Source: Hydrocurvibacter sp036169815
GTDB lineage: Bacteria > Campylobacterota > Campylobacteria > Campylobacterales > Sulfurimonadaceae
Direction: 5' to 3'
Assembly: GCA_036169815.1 (NCBI GenBank)
Contig: JAVHOA010000115.1
Span: 1 to 7,593 of the forward strand
Length of the DNA: 7,593 nucleotides
The position numbers and the translations under genes were made by a program. Position 1 is the first letter of the stretch. Each line of letters starts with the position of its first letter. Shown here in pieces: positions 1-6,580 of this stretch. The notes below the pieces were generated by a model, which did not search any database, was not told the origin of the DNA, and saw only the letters and a list, made by a program, of their open reading frames with translations.

Positions 1-7
1 GGTCCTT

Positions 8-35
8 CAAAATCATCCCTTCCTAAGGGATTTTG
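8..35 (+). terminator. Imperfect hairpin, possible terminator of an upstream gene
   Basis: Bases 8-13 pair with 30-35 and bases 17-21 (CCCTT) pair with 25-29 (AAGGG), leaving a 3-base bulge (14-16) and a 3-base loop. The right arm ends in ATTTTG, so the U-run is only four bases and is followed by GG. That makes it a weak intrinsic terminator on either strand. Its place just before a promoter-like sequence and the start of a plus-strand gene fits the end of a preceding transcription unit outside the window. It could instead be an incidental palindrome. Confidence 0.35.
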
Positions 36-37
36 GG

Positions 38-46
38 TATGATAAT
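38..46 (+). promoter_or_regulatory. Putative sigma-70 promoter (-10 region) for the FapA-family gene
   Basis: The sequence TATGATAAT contains two overlapping -10-like hexamers (TATGAT and GATAAT) and is preceded by a T-rich stretch and a G. This matches the extended, T-rich promoters with a poor -35 box that are usual in Campylobacterota. No good -35 hexamer is visible 16-18 bases upstream. Transcription would start near position 52-54, giving a leader of roughly 30 bases before the ATG at 85. Confidence 0.4.
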
Positions 47-84
47 GACAATTTTTATGCCCAGTTTTGAGAGTGAGAGAGAAG

Positions 85-1884
85 ATGAGTTTTACGCCGG
101 TTGTACGAGTATCGAGAAATGTGTTTAAAACGCTCAATGAGTTTGCCCAAGAGCGAGGGCTTGAAACGAAGCTTTTAGATTTTGAACTTTTATCGTATGA
201 AACTTTACTCAAAAGCAGTGAGGATGATGTTTACAAGGTACTTGAAGCAACCCAGATTTTGTGTGAAGACCTTTTAATAGATCCCCTTGTTTCAATCATA
301 CAAGAGTATAAAATCCGAATCTTTTCAAAGAGTTCAGTCAAAGCAATCTCAACAATCAATCTTACACTCGCAAGTGATAAATACAAGATAAAAGCAATCG
401 CAACACTTGGCGTGGGAACCTCCTTTGCGGGTCACAAAGGGGTTTTAAAAGAGCTTCGCGATGCAGTTTGGAAGAAAAAACTGCTTGCTGGTTTTTTTAT
501 CGATTTTTTTGAACCAAATCTTGTCAATCAACTCAAAAAACTTATAGGCCTTGTAGGGTTTAACAAACCTTTGACAAAGGAGATTAAGTTTAGTGTTGCG
601 CTTGGCATCAACCCACAAATGCCCGTTGATGCCAAGCTTGTACCTCTGTATCTTGAGAAAAAAAATGAGAAAAATCTCATTGATCCGGTTGAAGCCAATG
701 CAAAGATTTTGAGATATTTTAAGCCACAATCGGGGATGGATGGACGAGCCTGCGATGCAAAATATATAAAAGTGCGTGAACCAAGAGAGATTGATGTAAA
801 GCCTTTGTTTGATGAGACGATTAGCGCTGTTGAAGAGCAAACGCAAATTTGCTATTTTGCAAAAGAGAATGGCTATGTTGTGTGTGAAAATGGGGTCTAT
901 ATGATTTCAAAAAAACTTGTTTTAGAACGTGCAAACTTCAAATCATCTGCAAATATAGACGCGGGAGTAGATCGAAATATCTCCGTTTACATCGGCGGCA
1001 ATCAAAAAAGTTTTGAGGATGCTATCGGCAGTGGCGTAAAAATAGATGTACGAGATTTGAATGTAGAGGGCAGTGTCGGTGCGAATGTCAAGATTAATAC
1101 GGATGAGCTCAGTATAGGTTCTCAAACACACAAAAAATCAAAAATGGAAGTTGCCAACACTGCAAATATCAAAGTACACAAGGGTGACTTACATGCAAAT
1201 GAAGCTAATATTGAGATTTTAGAAGTTGGAAAAGTCACGGCAAAAACGATTATCACTATCAAGCAGATGTTAGGCGGAGAAGCGATTGCTCCTATTGTCA
1301 AAGTTGATGAGGTGCTTTCAAACTGCGTTATCATCGCAAGTGAGCGTATTGAGATTGGCAGTATCAATGGCGATGGGATTAAACTCATTATCGACCCACA
1401 TAGCATGGAGAGTTATCACCAGCAGCTAGAAACCTTACAAGAAAGCTTGAAAAGTTTGAGTGCTACGATTCGTCTAGAAAAAGAGGCGTTTGAAAAAGAT
1501 GCCAAAGAACATGCAGCAGGAATTGTGAGAATAAAAAAATTTCAGCAGCGGATTATGCAAGCGCAAAAGGCGGGAGATGCGCCTATGAAGCAAGATATCA
1601 TTCGTATCAAACAGTTTAAAAAAATCGCAGAAGAGTTAAAACTCAGAGCCCAAAAGATAGAAGACTCAGAAGCAAAATTTGAGCGACTAGAGATAGAACA
1701 AGAGCGACTTTATGAACAAGATTTACATGCAAAAATAGTGCATCATGGCGTTTATGATGGGCGGACGCAAATCAGCTTTGTCAATCCAAAGACGCAAGAA
1801 AAAGTGCTCGCTACACCTGTGGGAGCGCACGAGACGATCAGCCTTGTTATCGGCAGTGCAGGCCGAGAGATAAAGATGGCATAA
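85..1884 (+). CDS. FapA-family (DUF342) protein
   Basis: This 599-residue protein has the architecture of the DUF342/FapA family. Residues 1 to about 280 are a mixed alpha/beta region. About 287-436 form a right-handed beta-helix-like stretch of short strands with recurring Gly/Asn/Asp turns (for example VKIDVRDLNVEGSVGANVKI). About 444-546 are a charged coiled coil, and 549-599 a small beta-rich C-terminal domain. There is no signal peptide or membrane segment, so it should be cytoplasmic. The family is named after Vibrio FapA, linked to polar flagellum assembly; the role in this organism is inferred only from family. I chose ATG at 85, preceded by a purine-rich GAGAGAGAAG; an in-frame TTG at 67 would add six residues (MRVREK). 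The gene is probably monocistronic and converges on the aldehyde dehydrogenase gene with a 14-base gap and no obvious terminator between. The family call is firm; the biological role is not. Confidence 0.85.
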   Translation: MSFTPVVRVSRNVFKTLNEFAQERGLETKLLDFELLSYETLLKSSEDDVYKVLEATQILCEDLLIDPLVSIIQEYKIRIFSKSSVKAISTINLTLASDKYKIKAIATLGVGTSFAGHKGVLKELRDAVWKKKLLAGFFIDFFEPNLVNQLKKLIGLVGFNKPLTKEIKFSVALGINPQMPVDAKLVPLYLEKKNEKNLIDPVEANAKILRYFKPQSGMDGRACDAKYIKVREPREIDVKPLFDETISAVEEQTQICYFAKENGYVVCENGVYMISKKLVLERANFKSSANIDAGVDRNISVYIGGNQKSFEDAIGSGVKIDVRDLNVEGSVGANVKINTDELSIGSQTHKKSKMEVANTANIKVHKGDLHANEANIEILEVGKVTAKTIITIKQMLGGEAIAPIVKVDEVLSNCVIIASERIEIGSINGDGIKLIIDPHSMESYHQQLETLQESLKSLSATIRLEKEAFEKDAKEHAAGIVRIKKFQQRIMQAQKAGDAPMKQDIIRIKQFKKIAEELKLRAQKIEDSEAKFERLEIEQERLYEQDLHAKIVHHGVYDGRTQISFVNPKTQEKVLATPVGAHETISLVIGSAGREIKMA

Positions 1885-1898
1885 GGCCTAAAACTGCA

Positions 1899-3314
1899 TT
1901 AGTGAATCACAACTGACTTAATCTCGCTCATCTCTTCGATGGCAAAACGAGGGCCTTCGCGTCCTATACCACTGCTTTTGACACCGCCGTAGGGTTGGAT
2001 ATCAAAACGGAGTGTTGGCATATCGTTGATGACGATTCCACCCGCTTCAAGCTCTGAAATAGCGCGCTTTACAAGGCAAAGATCATTAGTGAAAACGGAA
2101 AATTGCAAGCCATAAGGTGCGTTGTTCATCTTTACTTTTGCCTCGTTAAAATCATTGACTTTTATGAGCGAGACGATAGGTGCAAACACCTCTTCGCATA
2201 CAATCTCCATCGCATCGGTGACATCTGCCATCACACAAGGGTAAAACAATCTTCCATCTGTTTTGAGATCGAGCAAAGCGCGTGCGCCTGCATCTATGGC
2301 ATTTTTTACCCAACTCTTCGCCCGTGTTATGGCATCTTCATTGATAAGCGGCCCCATAAAAGTCTCCTCATCATAGGGAGAACCAACAACTAACGCGGCT
2401 GTTGCCTCTGCCATTTTTTTGGCAAAATCATCATAGATGGTACTATGGACATAGATGCGTTGCAGTGAGATACAAACCTGCCCCGAGTTTACAAACGCTC
2501 CGATGGCGCATTGTTTGGCTGCGTGCGTTAGGTCTGCCGTAGAATCGATATAGGTTGCTGCGTTGCCTCCAAGCTCCAAGCACACTTTCTTAATCCCTGC
2601 ATTTTTTGCAATAAGTGCACCAACGCCAACACTTCCCGTAAAGCTGATAACGCGAGGAATCTCACTTCTCACAAGCGCACTTCCAACCTCGCTATCGCCA
2701 TAAACAACGCTGAGCGCATCTTCGATGGCAAACTCACTTTCTATGAAAAGTTTTGCAAATTTATACGCGCAAAGCGGTGCTTCAGGAGTTGGTTTGAGCA
2801 CCACGGCATTGCCTGCGACAAGTGCGGGAGCTATTTTATGTGCGACAAGATTGAGGGGAAAGTTAAAAGGGGTGATGGCCACGACGACCCCTGCTGGCTC
2901 TCTTGTAAAGTAGGCAATCGCTTTTCTTCCACTTGGCATGGCATCGGTGTTGATGGTTTCTCCATGCATGGTGCGCATTGTCTCAGCGCTCAGTGTCACG
3001 GTTTCAATAGCGCGCTCTACTTCACTCCGTGAAAAAGCGATGGGTTTGCCCACTTCATCGGTAATCGTGCGGGCAAGTTCCTCTTTATTTTGGCGAAGTT
3101 TTTGCGCAACATCTAAAAGCCATGCACACCGTTGTGCTAGTGATGTAGTTTTTGCTCTCGCCGCCGCATTTTTTGCGATTTCTAGTGCTTTTTGTACATC
3201 TTTTGCATCACAAAGCGGGGTAAGACTGACAAGTTTGTTGTCATAAGGACTGTGTCTTTGGATGAGGCTCTCTTTGGTGGCTTCACTTGAACCAAAATAG
3301 ATTTTTGCTTGCAT
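1899..3314 (-). CDS. NAD(P)-dependent aldehyde dehydrogenase
   Basis: This full-length 471-residue member of the aldehyde dehydrogenase superfamily oxidises an aldehyde to the acid with NAD(P)+ in the cytoplasm. Visible signatures are the oxyanion Asn151 in ITPFNFP, cofactor-contacting Lys174 in VVLKP, the FTGSVGVG nucleotide-binding turn at 225-232, general base Glu247 in LELGG, nucleophile Cys281 in SGQVCIS, and EEVFAP at 374-379. The C-terminal PYGGVKSSGIGREG is also typical. No catalytic residue is missing. PFNFP instead of PWNFP, and the general run of the sequence, resemble the lactaldehyde / non-phosphorylating glyceraldehyde-3-phosphate type more than betaine-aldehyde enzymes. Succinate-semialdehyde remains possible, so the substrate is left open. 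The ATG follows AAAAGG at about 6 bases, and this ribosome site overlaps the stop codon of the DUF481 gene 11 bases upstream, so the two are surely co-transcribed. Confidence 0.93.
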   Translation of the reverse strand: MQAKIYFGSSEATKESLIQRHSPYDNKLVSLTPLCDAKDVQKALEIAKNAAARAKTTSLAQRCAWLLDVAQKLRQNKEELARTITDEVGKPIAFSRSEVERAIETVTLSAETMRTMHGETINTDAMPSGRKAIAYFTREPAGVVVAITPFNFPLNLVAHKIAPALVAGNAVVLKPTPEAPLCAYKFAKLFIESEFAIEDALSVVYGDSEVGSALVRSEIPRVISFTGSVGVGALIAKNAGIKKVCLELGGNAATYIDSTADLTHAAKQCAIGAFVNSGQVCISLQRIYVHSTIYDDFAKKMAEATAALVVGSPYDEETFMGPLINEDAITRAKSWVKNAIDAGARALLDLKTDGRLFYPCVMADVTDAMEIVCEEVFAPIVSLIKVNDFNEAKVKMNNAPYGLQFSVFTNDLCLVKRAISELEAGGIVINDMPTLRFDIQPYGGVKSSGIGREGPRFAIEEMSEIKSVVIH

Positions 3315-3325
3315 CGCGCGCCTTT

Positions 3326-4072
3326 TTAAAATTTATATACGAAACTTGTTGTCTGTGAAAAATCTTCTTGCTTGATGCCAACGGCGGGTTTTGTATCGAC
3401 AAGATAAGAGAGCTTGAAGGAGAGATAGACCTTTTCATACACAAACACTTGCAGTTCTAAGCCATTTGAAAGTAGATAATCATAGAGTTCGTTCAGTTTT
3501 GGTTGGTAATATCCAACATAAGAGAGCGAAGAGTCTTTACTAAAAGTTTTGTTGTAGGCGAGATAAAAGTTTCCGCGTAGGTTGTTTTCTGTTGCATCAA
3601 CAGCAGTTGAATAGTCAATATACTCGTGAAAAGCACCTGTTCCAAGGTAAAGTGCTCCTAATTCATCATCTTTGATGTGAAAACGCATCCCACCGCCTGT
3701 TACAAATCTCTCTTGGATGCTTGTAAACTGATTTGTTTCAGATTGGGTAAAAACTTCCCAATTGATATTTTTAATCCCATTGAAAGTGTGAATATATCGA
3801 AGATGCGCATAGGTTGCATTGGAATTTTTTACTCCCGATGCCTCAGCATAATTAACACTGAGTTCGCCCCATGTTACATAACTTGTATTGTCGTCATATT
3901 GGAGCTTTGCGCCACCGCTATACGCATCAGATTCGGTATTGCCACGTTGTGTTTGAAAGGATGCATTGACTTGTCCACTTGTTCCAGCTTTGGCGCCAAT
4001 CGCAACTGGTGCAATAGAAACAACTCCAAAAGAGAGAGAACAAAGTGTTACAAAAAGAAGAAAAAAACGCAT
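3326..4072 (-). CDS. DUF481 family outer-membrane beta-barrel protein
   Basis: This 248-residue exported protein has an N-terminal signal peptide (MRFFLLFVTLCSLSFG) with likely cleavage around residues 16-17. The mature chain is built of alternating polar/aromatic strands typical of a small outer-membrane barrel. It opens with the family-like pattern ASFQTQRGNTESDAYSGGAKLQY (described here as residues 37-59, with the conserved RGN at 43-45). The last residue is Phe (VYKF), the usual C-terminal signal for insertion by the BAM complex. DUF481 proteins (YdiY-like) have no settled function. The ATG is preceded by AAGGAA at about 5 bases. The gene is first in a unit with the aldehyde dehydrogenase, 11 bases downstream. 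Barrel topology is well supported; family assignment rests on recognition by eye. Confidence 0.8.
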   Translation of the reverse strand: MRFFLLFVTLCSLSFGVVSIAPVAIGAKAGTSGQVNASFQTQRGNTESDAYSGGAKLQYDDNTSYVTWGELSVNYAEASGVKNSNATYAHLRYIHTFNGIKNINWEVFTQSETNQFTSIQERFVTGGGMRFHIKDDELGALYLGTGAFHEYIDYSTAVDATENNLRGNFYLAYNKTFSKDSSLSYVGYYQPKLNELYDYLLSNGLELQVFVYEKVYLSFKLSYLVDTKPAVGIKQEDFSQTTSFVYKF

Positions 4073-4088
4073 AGGATTCCTTGGAAAA

Positions 4089-4102
4089 ATTATGAGATTT
4101 TA
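4089..4102 (-). promoter_or_regulatory. Weak promoter candidate for the DUF481-aldehyde dehydrogenase unit
   Basis: Read on the minus strand, TAAAAT (4102-4097) and CATAAT (4094-4089) are both -10-like, and are preceded by a T-rich run CCTTTTTTCTTG that resembles the upstream element of Campylobacterota sigma-70 promoters. No convincing -35 box sits at the right distance. The leader would be short. The evidence is compositional only, and read-through from the lipoprotein unit upstream is an alternative source of transcription. Confidence 0.28.
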
Positions 4103-4135
4103 CAAGAAAAAAGGTTTAGAGTAGATAAAGATGCG

Positions 4136-4178
4136 TTACATGTAAAAGCTTTTTTGCTTCTACATGTAAGCTTTTTTT
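4136..4178 (+). terminator. Strong inverted repeat with T-run, in the gap after the LPP20-family gene
   Basis: Bases 4136-4149 (TTACATGTAAAAGC) pair with 4156-4169 (GCTTCTACATGTAA) over 14 positions with one mismatch, around a loop of six T. On the plus strand this is followed by a run of seven T at 4172-4178, so the canonical terminator reading is for plus-strand transcripts. On the minus strand, where the flanking genes lie, the hairpin begins about a dozen bases after the LPP20-family stop codon. There it is followed only by CGCATCTTTATC, a poor U-run. It probably still ends or attenuates the lipoprotein transcript, but the polarity is unusual. Coordinates include the T-run. Confidence 0.6.
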
Positions 4179-4180
4179 AC

Positions 4181-5209
4181 CTATTTTTTTTGATTTCCGT
4201 TGGTAATAAAAGAGATAATTCCATCACGAGTGATAATCTCTTCATATTTTTTTGTGCGTGTCACAGCGTCGTCAAATCCCTCAGGTGAGCCTGATTTGGT
4301 TTTTACAACAGCGTTGGAAACGCGGGTTCCCGCTTTATTGTAGGCTTCTATAGTTGTGGTTCGCAGTGCCCAGATCATAGAGGCAAATTGTGGATTTGCG
4401 GAAGCTATTTTTTGTTGTGTTGCGGATGTTTTGATTTTAATGAGGACATTGTATGCCGTGTCACTAAACTTGTAGTTTGCATTACTGAGTTGCGATTGGA
4501 GGAGTGTTGCTAAGCTTGCAGAATTTTTGTCGGCTTGGATACGAAAGATAAGCTTGTTTTGTGCATCTCGCATCTCTTTTGTGTACATTGCATATCTGCT
4601 CGCGTATTTTGCATCATTAAAGCTTGGCTGAATTGTTTTTAAGAGTGGAAAAATAGCGTCTGTTTGGCCCAAAAGGGTATTGATACCATTGCTGAGTTTG
4701 AGTTTTTCAAACATCGAAGCCGAGGAAAATATTTCCCACTCATTTTGGAGTTGGTTGTCTATTTTTGTGAGTTTGTCGCTATAGGTTTGTGCTAAAAGAT
4801 TGCGATCAACTTGGATAAGCACCTGCCATTTGTCTCCATCGTTTGCACTCTCTTGAATCTCTACATTTGAGTATTCAATCTCTTTGGCTTTTGTGAGTAC
4901 CTCTTGTTTGACTTTTGATGCAACCTCTTCATCATCGCCGATGCGTGATGCAGATACGCTTGAACTAAATGTCGCATTGACTGAGATAGAGATGCGAGAA
5001 GAGATATCAGCAAGGGCGTTGTTTTTTGCATCCGTGAGTGTTTTGCCCTCAGCCACAGCGTAATAGTAACTGCTATTATCAGCTGGAATGGAGTTTACCC
5101 AAGCAGCATTTGCCGCTTTTTGTTGCACGTTTGGCGAAGGGGAAGCCCCGTTGCAGGAGCTAAATAAAAATAGCCCCAATACGAGAGTCGCAAGTTTGGT
5201 TTGTTTCAC
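4181..5209 (-). CDS. LPP20-family lipoprotein with an extra C-terminal domain
   Basis: This 342-residue protein has a signal peptide with a hydrophobic core (LATLVLGLFLF) and a lipobox ending at Cys19 (FSSC, with Phe at -3, slightly off consensus). It should be a lipid-anchored envelope protein. Residues about 36-138 match the LPP20 pattern: a Trp-Val motif, then YYYAVAEGKTLTDAKNNAL, then ISSRISISV, a helix, and a closing WQVLIQVDRNLL strand. Helicobacter LPP20 itself is about half this length. The remainder has a helical linker (140-210) and a second alpha/beta domain (about 218-335) that I cannot name. Translation starts at GTG, seven bases after AAGG; an overlapping out-of-frame ATG is followed at once by TGA. 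The gene is third in a minus-strand lipoprotein unit, 33 bases after the 436-aa lipoprotein gene. An A8 run lies directly before the stop codon. The biochemical role is unknown. Confidence 0.82.
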   Translation of the reverse strand: MKQTKLATLVLGLFLFSSCNGASPSPNVQQKAANAAWVNSIPADNSSYYYAVAEGKTLTDAKNNALADISSRISISVNATFSSSVSASRIGDDEEVASKVKQEVLTKAKEIEYSNVEIQESANDGDKWQVLIQVDRNLLAQTYSDKLTKIDNQLQNEWEIFSSASMFEKLKLSNGINTLLGQTDAIFPLLKTIQPSFNDAKYASRYAMYTKEMRDAQNKLIFRIQADKNSASLATLLQSQLSNANYKFSDTAYNVLIKIKTSATQQKIASANPQFASMIWALRTTTIEAYNKAGTRVSNAVVKTKSGSPEGFDDAVTRTKKYEEIITRDGIISFITNGNQKK

Positions 5210-5242
5210 ATTTTTTCCTTTTGAGAATTTTCAAGTTAGCTT

Positions 5243-6553
5243 TTATGCTTTGTTGGCTTCTGCGGCAGCCTCTTTTGCTTTTTTAGCCTCTTTTTCCGCT
5301 TCCTCTGCCGCTTCTTTTTCCGCTTTTATTTTTGCATCCGCAGCATCTACGATGACTGCTGTGATATCTTCATATTTTGAAGCTAAAGAGGATTGTTTAT
5401 GCGCATAGTACGTTCCCATGCCCATATTTGGAAGGAAGTATATTGCATTTTTTCCCAAACGCTCTATACGAGTTTTGATTTGATCTGCAAATTGCGGGAA
5501 GCGTGCTTGGGTTTGTGCTAGAGAGAGAAGCTCTTTTGGAAGATTTTGTAAAAGCGGTTGTGCTGCAATATTTGTAACGGCAATTCCAAACGCACCATAC
5601 GCTTCAGTTGCTCCACTTTCTATCTCTTTGGAAGCGATGTTTACATTGCGTGCAAGAGCCACTTGCTCATCTGTGAGTTTAATATCTGCTTGCATTGCAG
5701 TGACAGCGGAATCAAGCATTGTAAAATAGACTTTTTCTTTCTCATCGGCAGTTTTATTTGCTTGTTCTATTTTTGGTTCTAGGTTATTGATTTGGGCTTC
5801 CAAACTTGTAGCGTTATTTGGAGTTTTTTTCACTTCACCCTCTAATTTGCTTTTTTCACCCTCAAGTTCTGCCGCGGCAGTTTGGGCTTTATCAAGATCA
5901 GATTTTGCAAGGGTTAAATCTTTTTGAAAGTTTGTAGGAGTAAGGGCGATAAGCGCTGCAGAAAGTGTTTCATAAGCATCACTTTGACCCGCTTCTACCA
6001 TTTTGAGAGTCCCAGATTGAAAATCTAAAAAGTTTTTGAGTCCACCCTCAAAACTAAAAAGATCAGGCCACTGTTCTGGATTGTTTCCATATAAGACTTG
6101 CGCTTTTTGTGCTGCTCTATAAGCCAGCGGTGAGATAGGATCAACCACCGCTCCCGCAATCGCTCCTATATCAAACCCTACTGCTCCATTGACTTGATTT
6201 GCAAGGAAAGAACCACCAAGCATTTTGCGTTGGATTGGCTCACTGTAGTGAATTGTTGCGTAGTAAGGATCTTTTTTGAGTATATTTTCAAGTGCCTTTT
6301 CATCGGTTTTATTGAGATCTTTGGCTATTAGTTTTGGCCAAGTGGTATCCCCTGAGATTTTCAGCTTCATCGCCATCACATGGTTCAAGCGGACAATATC
6401 CATTCCGATGGCAACGCGATTGACCTGTTTTTCTAAAGTTGGTACTTCAGCTTGACTTGCCAATGTCTCTTTTAAAACACTACATCCGCTTATTCCCATT
6501 ACAATCGTTGCTGCAATGCTTACATGTAACATATTTTTTGTGACTTTTATCAT
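5243..6553 (-). CDS. Hypothetical lipoprotein with coiled coil and Ala/Lys/Glu-rich tail
   Basis: I do not recognise the family of this 436-residue protein. It has a clear lipoprotein signal peptide with lipobox ISGC (Cys24). Residues 25-110 are mostly helical. Residues 112-140 are Gly/Ala-rich and mildly hydrophobic (GAVGFDIGAIAGAVVDPI), possibly a membrane-contacting or buried hairpin. Residues about 209-276 form a strongly predicted coiled coil of Lys/Glu/Ala heptads broken by a PNN turn near 245, which suggests a helical hairpin. Residues 277-370 are helical, and 404-436 are an almost pure Ala/Glu/Lys helix. The ATG has AAGG about 8 bases upstream; an internal Met at residue 8 is a less likely start because it would shorten the signal peptide. 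The gene is the middle one of a three-lipoprotein unit, 27 bases after the first gene. A structural or scaffold role in the envelope is inference only. Confidence 0.8.
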   Translation of the reverse strand: MIKVTKNMLHVSIAATIVMGISGCSVLKETLASQAEVPTLEKQVNRVAIGMDIVRLNHVMAMKLKISGDTTWPKLIAKDLNKTDEKALENILKKDPYYATIHYSEPIQRKMLGGSFLANQVNGAVGFDIGAIAGAVVDPISPLAYRAAQKAQVLYGNNPEQWPDLFSFEGGLKNFLDFQSGTLKMVEAGQSDAYETLSAALIALTPTNFQKDLTLAKSDLDKAQTAAAELEGEKSKLEGEVKKTPNNATSLEAQINNLEPKIEQANKTADEKEKVYFTMLDSAVTAMQADIKLTDEQVALARNVNIASKEIESGATEAYGAFGIAVTNIAAQPLLQNLPKELLSLAQTQARFPQFADQIKTRIERLGKNAIYFLPNMGMGTYYAHKQSSLASKYEDITAVIVDAADAKIKAEKEAAEEAEKEAKKAKEAAAEANKA

Positions 6554-6580
6554 TTTAGTCGCCTTGGTTTGTTTTATTTT

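Noticed and set aside
57..128. A short upstream open frame starting at ATG 57, overlapping the FapA-family start
   Set aside because: It has no ribosome site and only 23 codons without any leader-peptide feature such as codon runs; chance is sufficient explanation.
445..1406. Minus-strand open frames inside the FapA-family gene
   Set aside because: Translations are low in recognisable structure, lack credible starts, and run opposite a full-length conserved protein.
1861..1888. Two GGCC blocks flanking the FapA-family stop codon, considered as a terminator stem
   Set aside because: The stem would be four base pairs with a 20-base loop and no T-run, too weak to call.
2103..3246. Several plus-strand open frames of 60-100 codons inside the aldehyde dehydrogenase gene
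   Set aside because: They lie opposite a conserved, complete enzyme gene, have no ribosome sites or recognisable protein character, and are best explained as antisense shadows.
3677..4288. A 203-codon plus-strand open frame spanning the DUF481 gene start, the intergenic hairpin and the LPP20-family gene end
   Set aside because: Its translation is Cys/Lys/Phe-rich without domain-like order, it crosses a terminator-like hairpin, and it overlaps two well-supported genes on the other strand.
5243..5345. Repetitive-looking DNA at the 3' end of the 436-aa lipoprotein gene, considered as a tandem repeat
   Set aside because: The similarity arises from Ala, Glu and Lys codons in a charged helix; there is no fixed repeat period in the DNA.
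6517..6530. A third copy of the TACATGTAA palindrome, matching the arms of the 4136-4169 inverted repeat
   Set aside because: It sits inside the signal-peptide coding part of the 436-aa lipoprotein gene, has no second arm nearby, and a short palindrome of this composition is expected by chance in AT-rich DNA.
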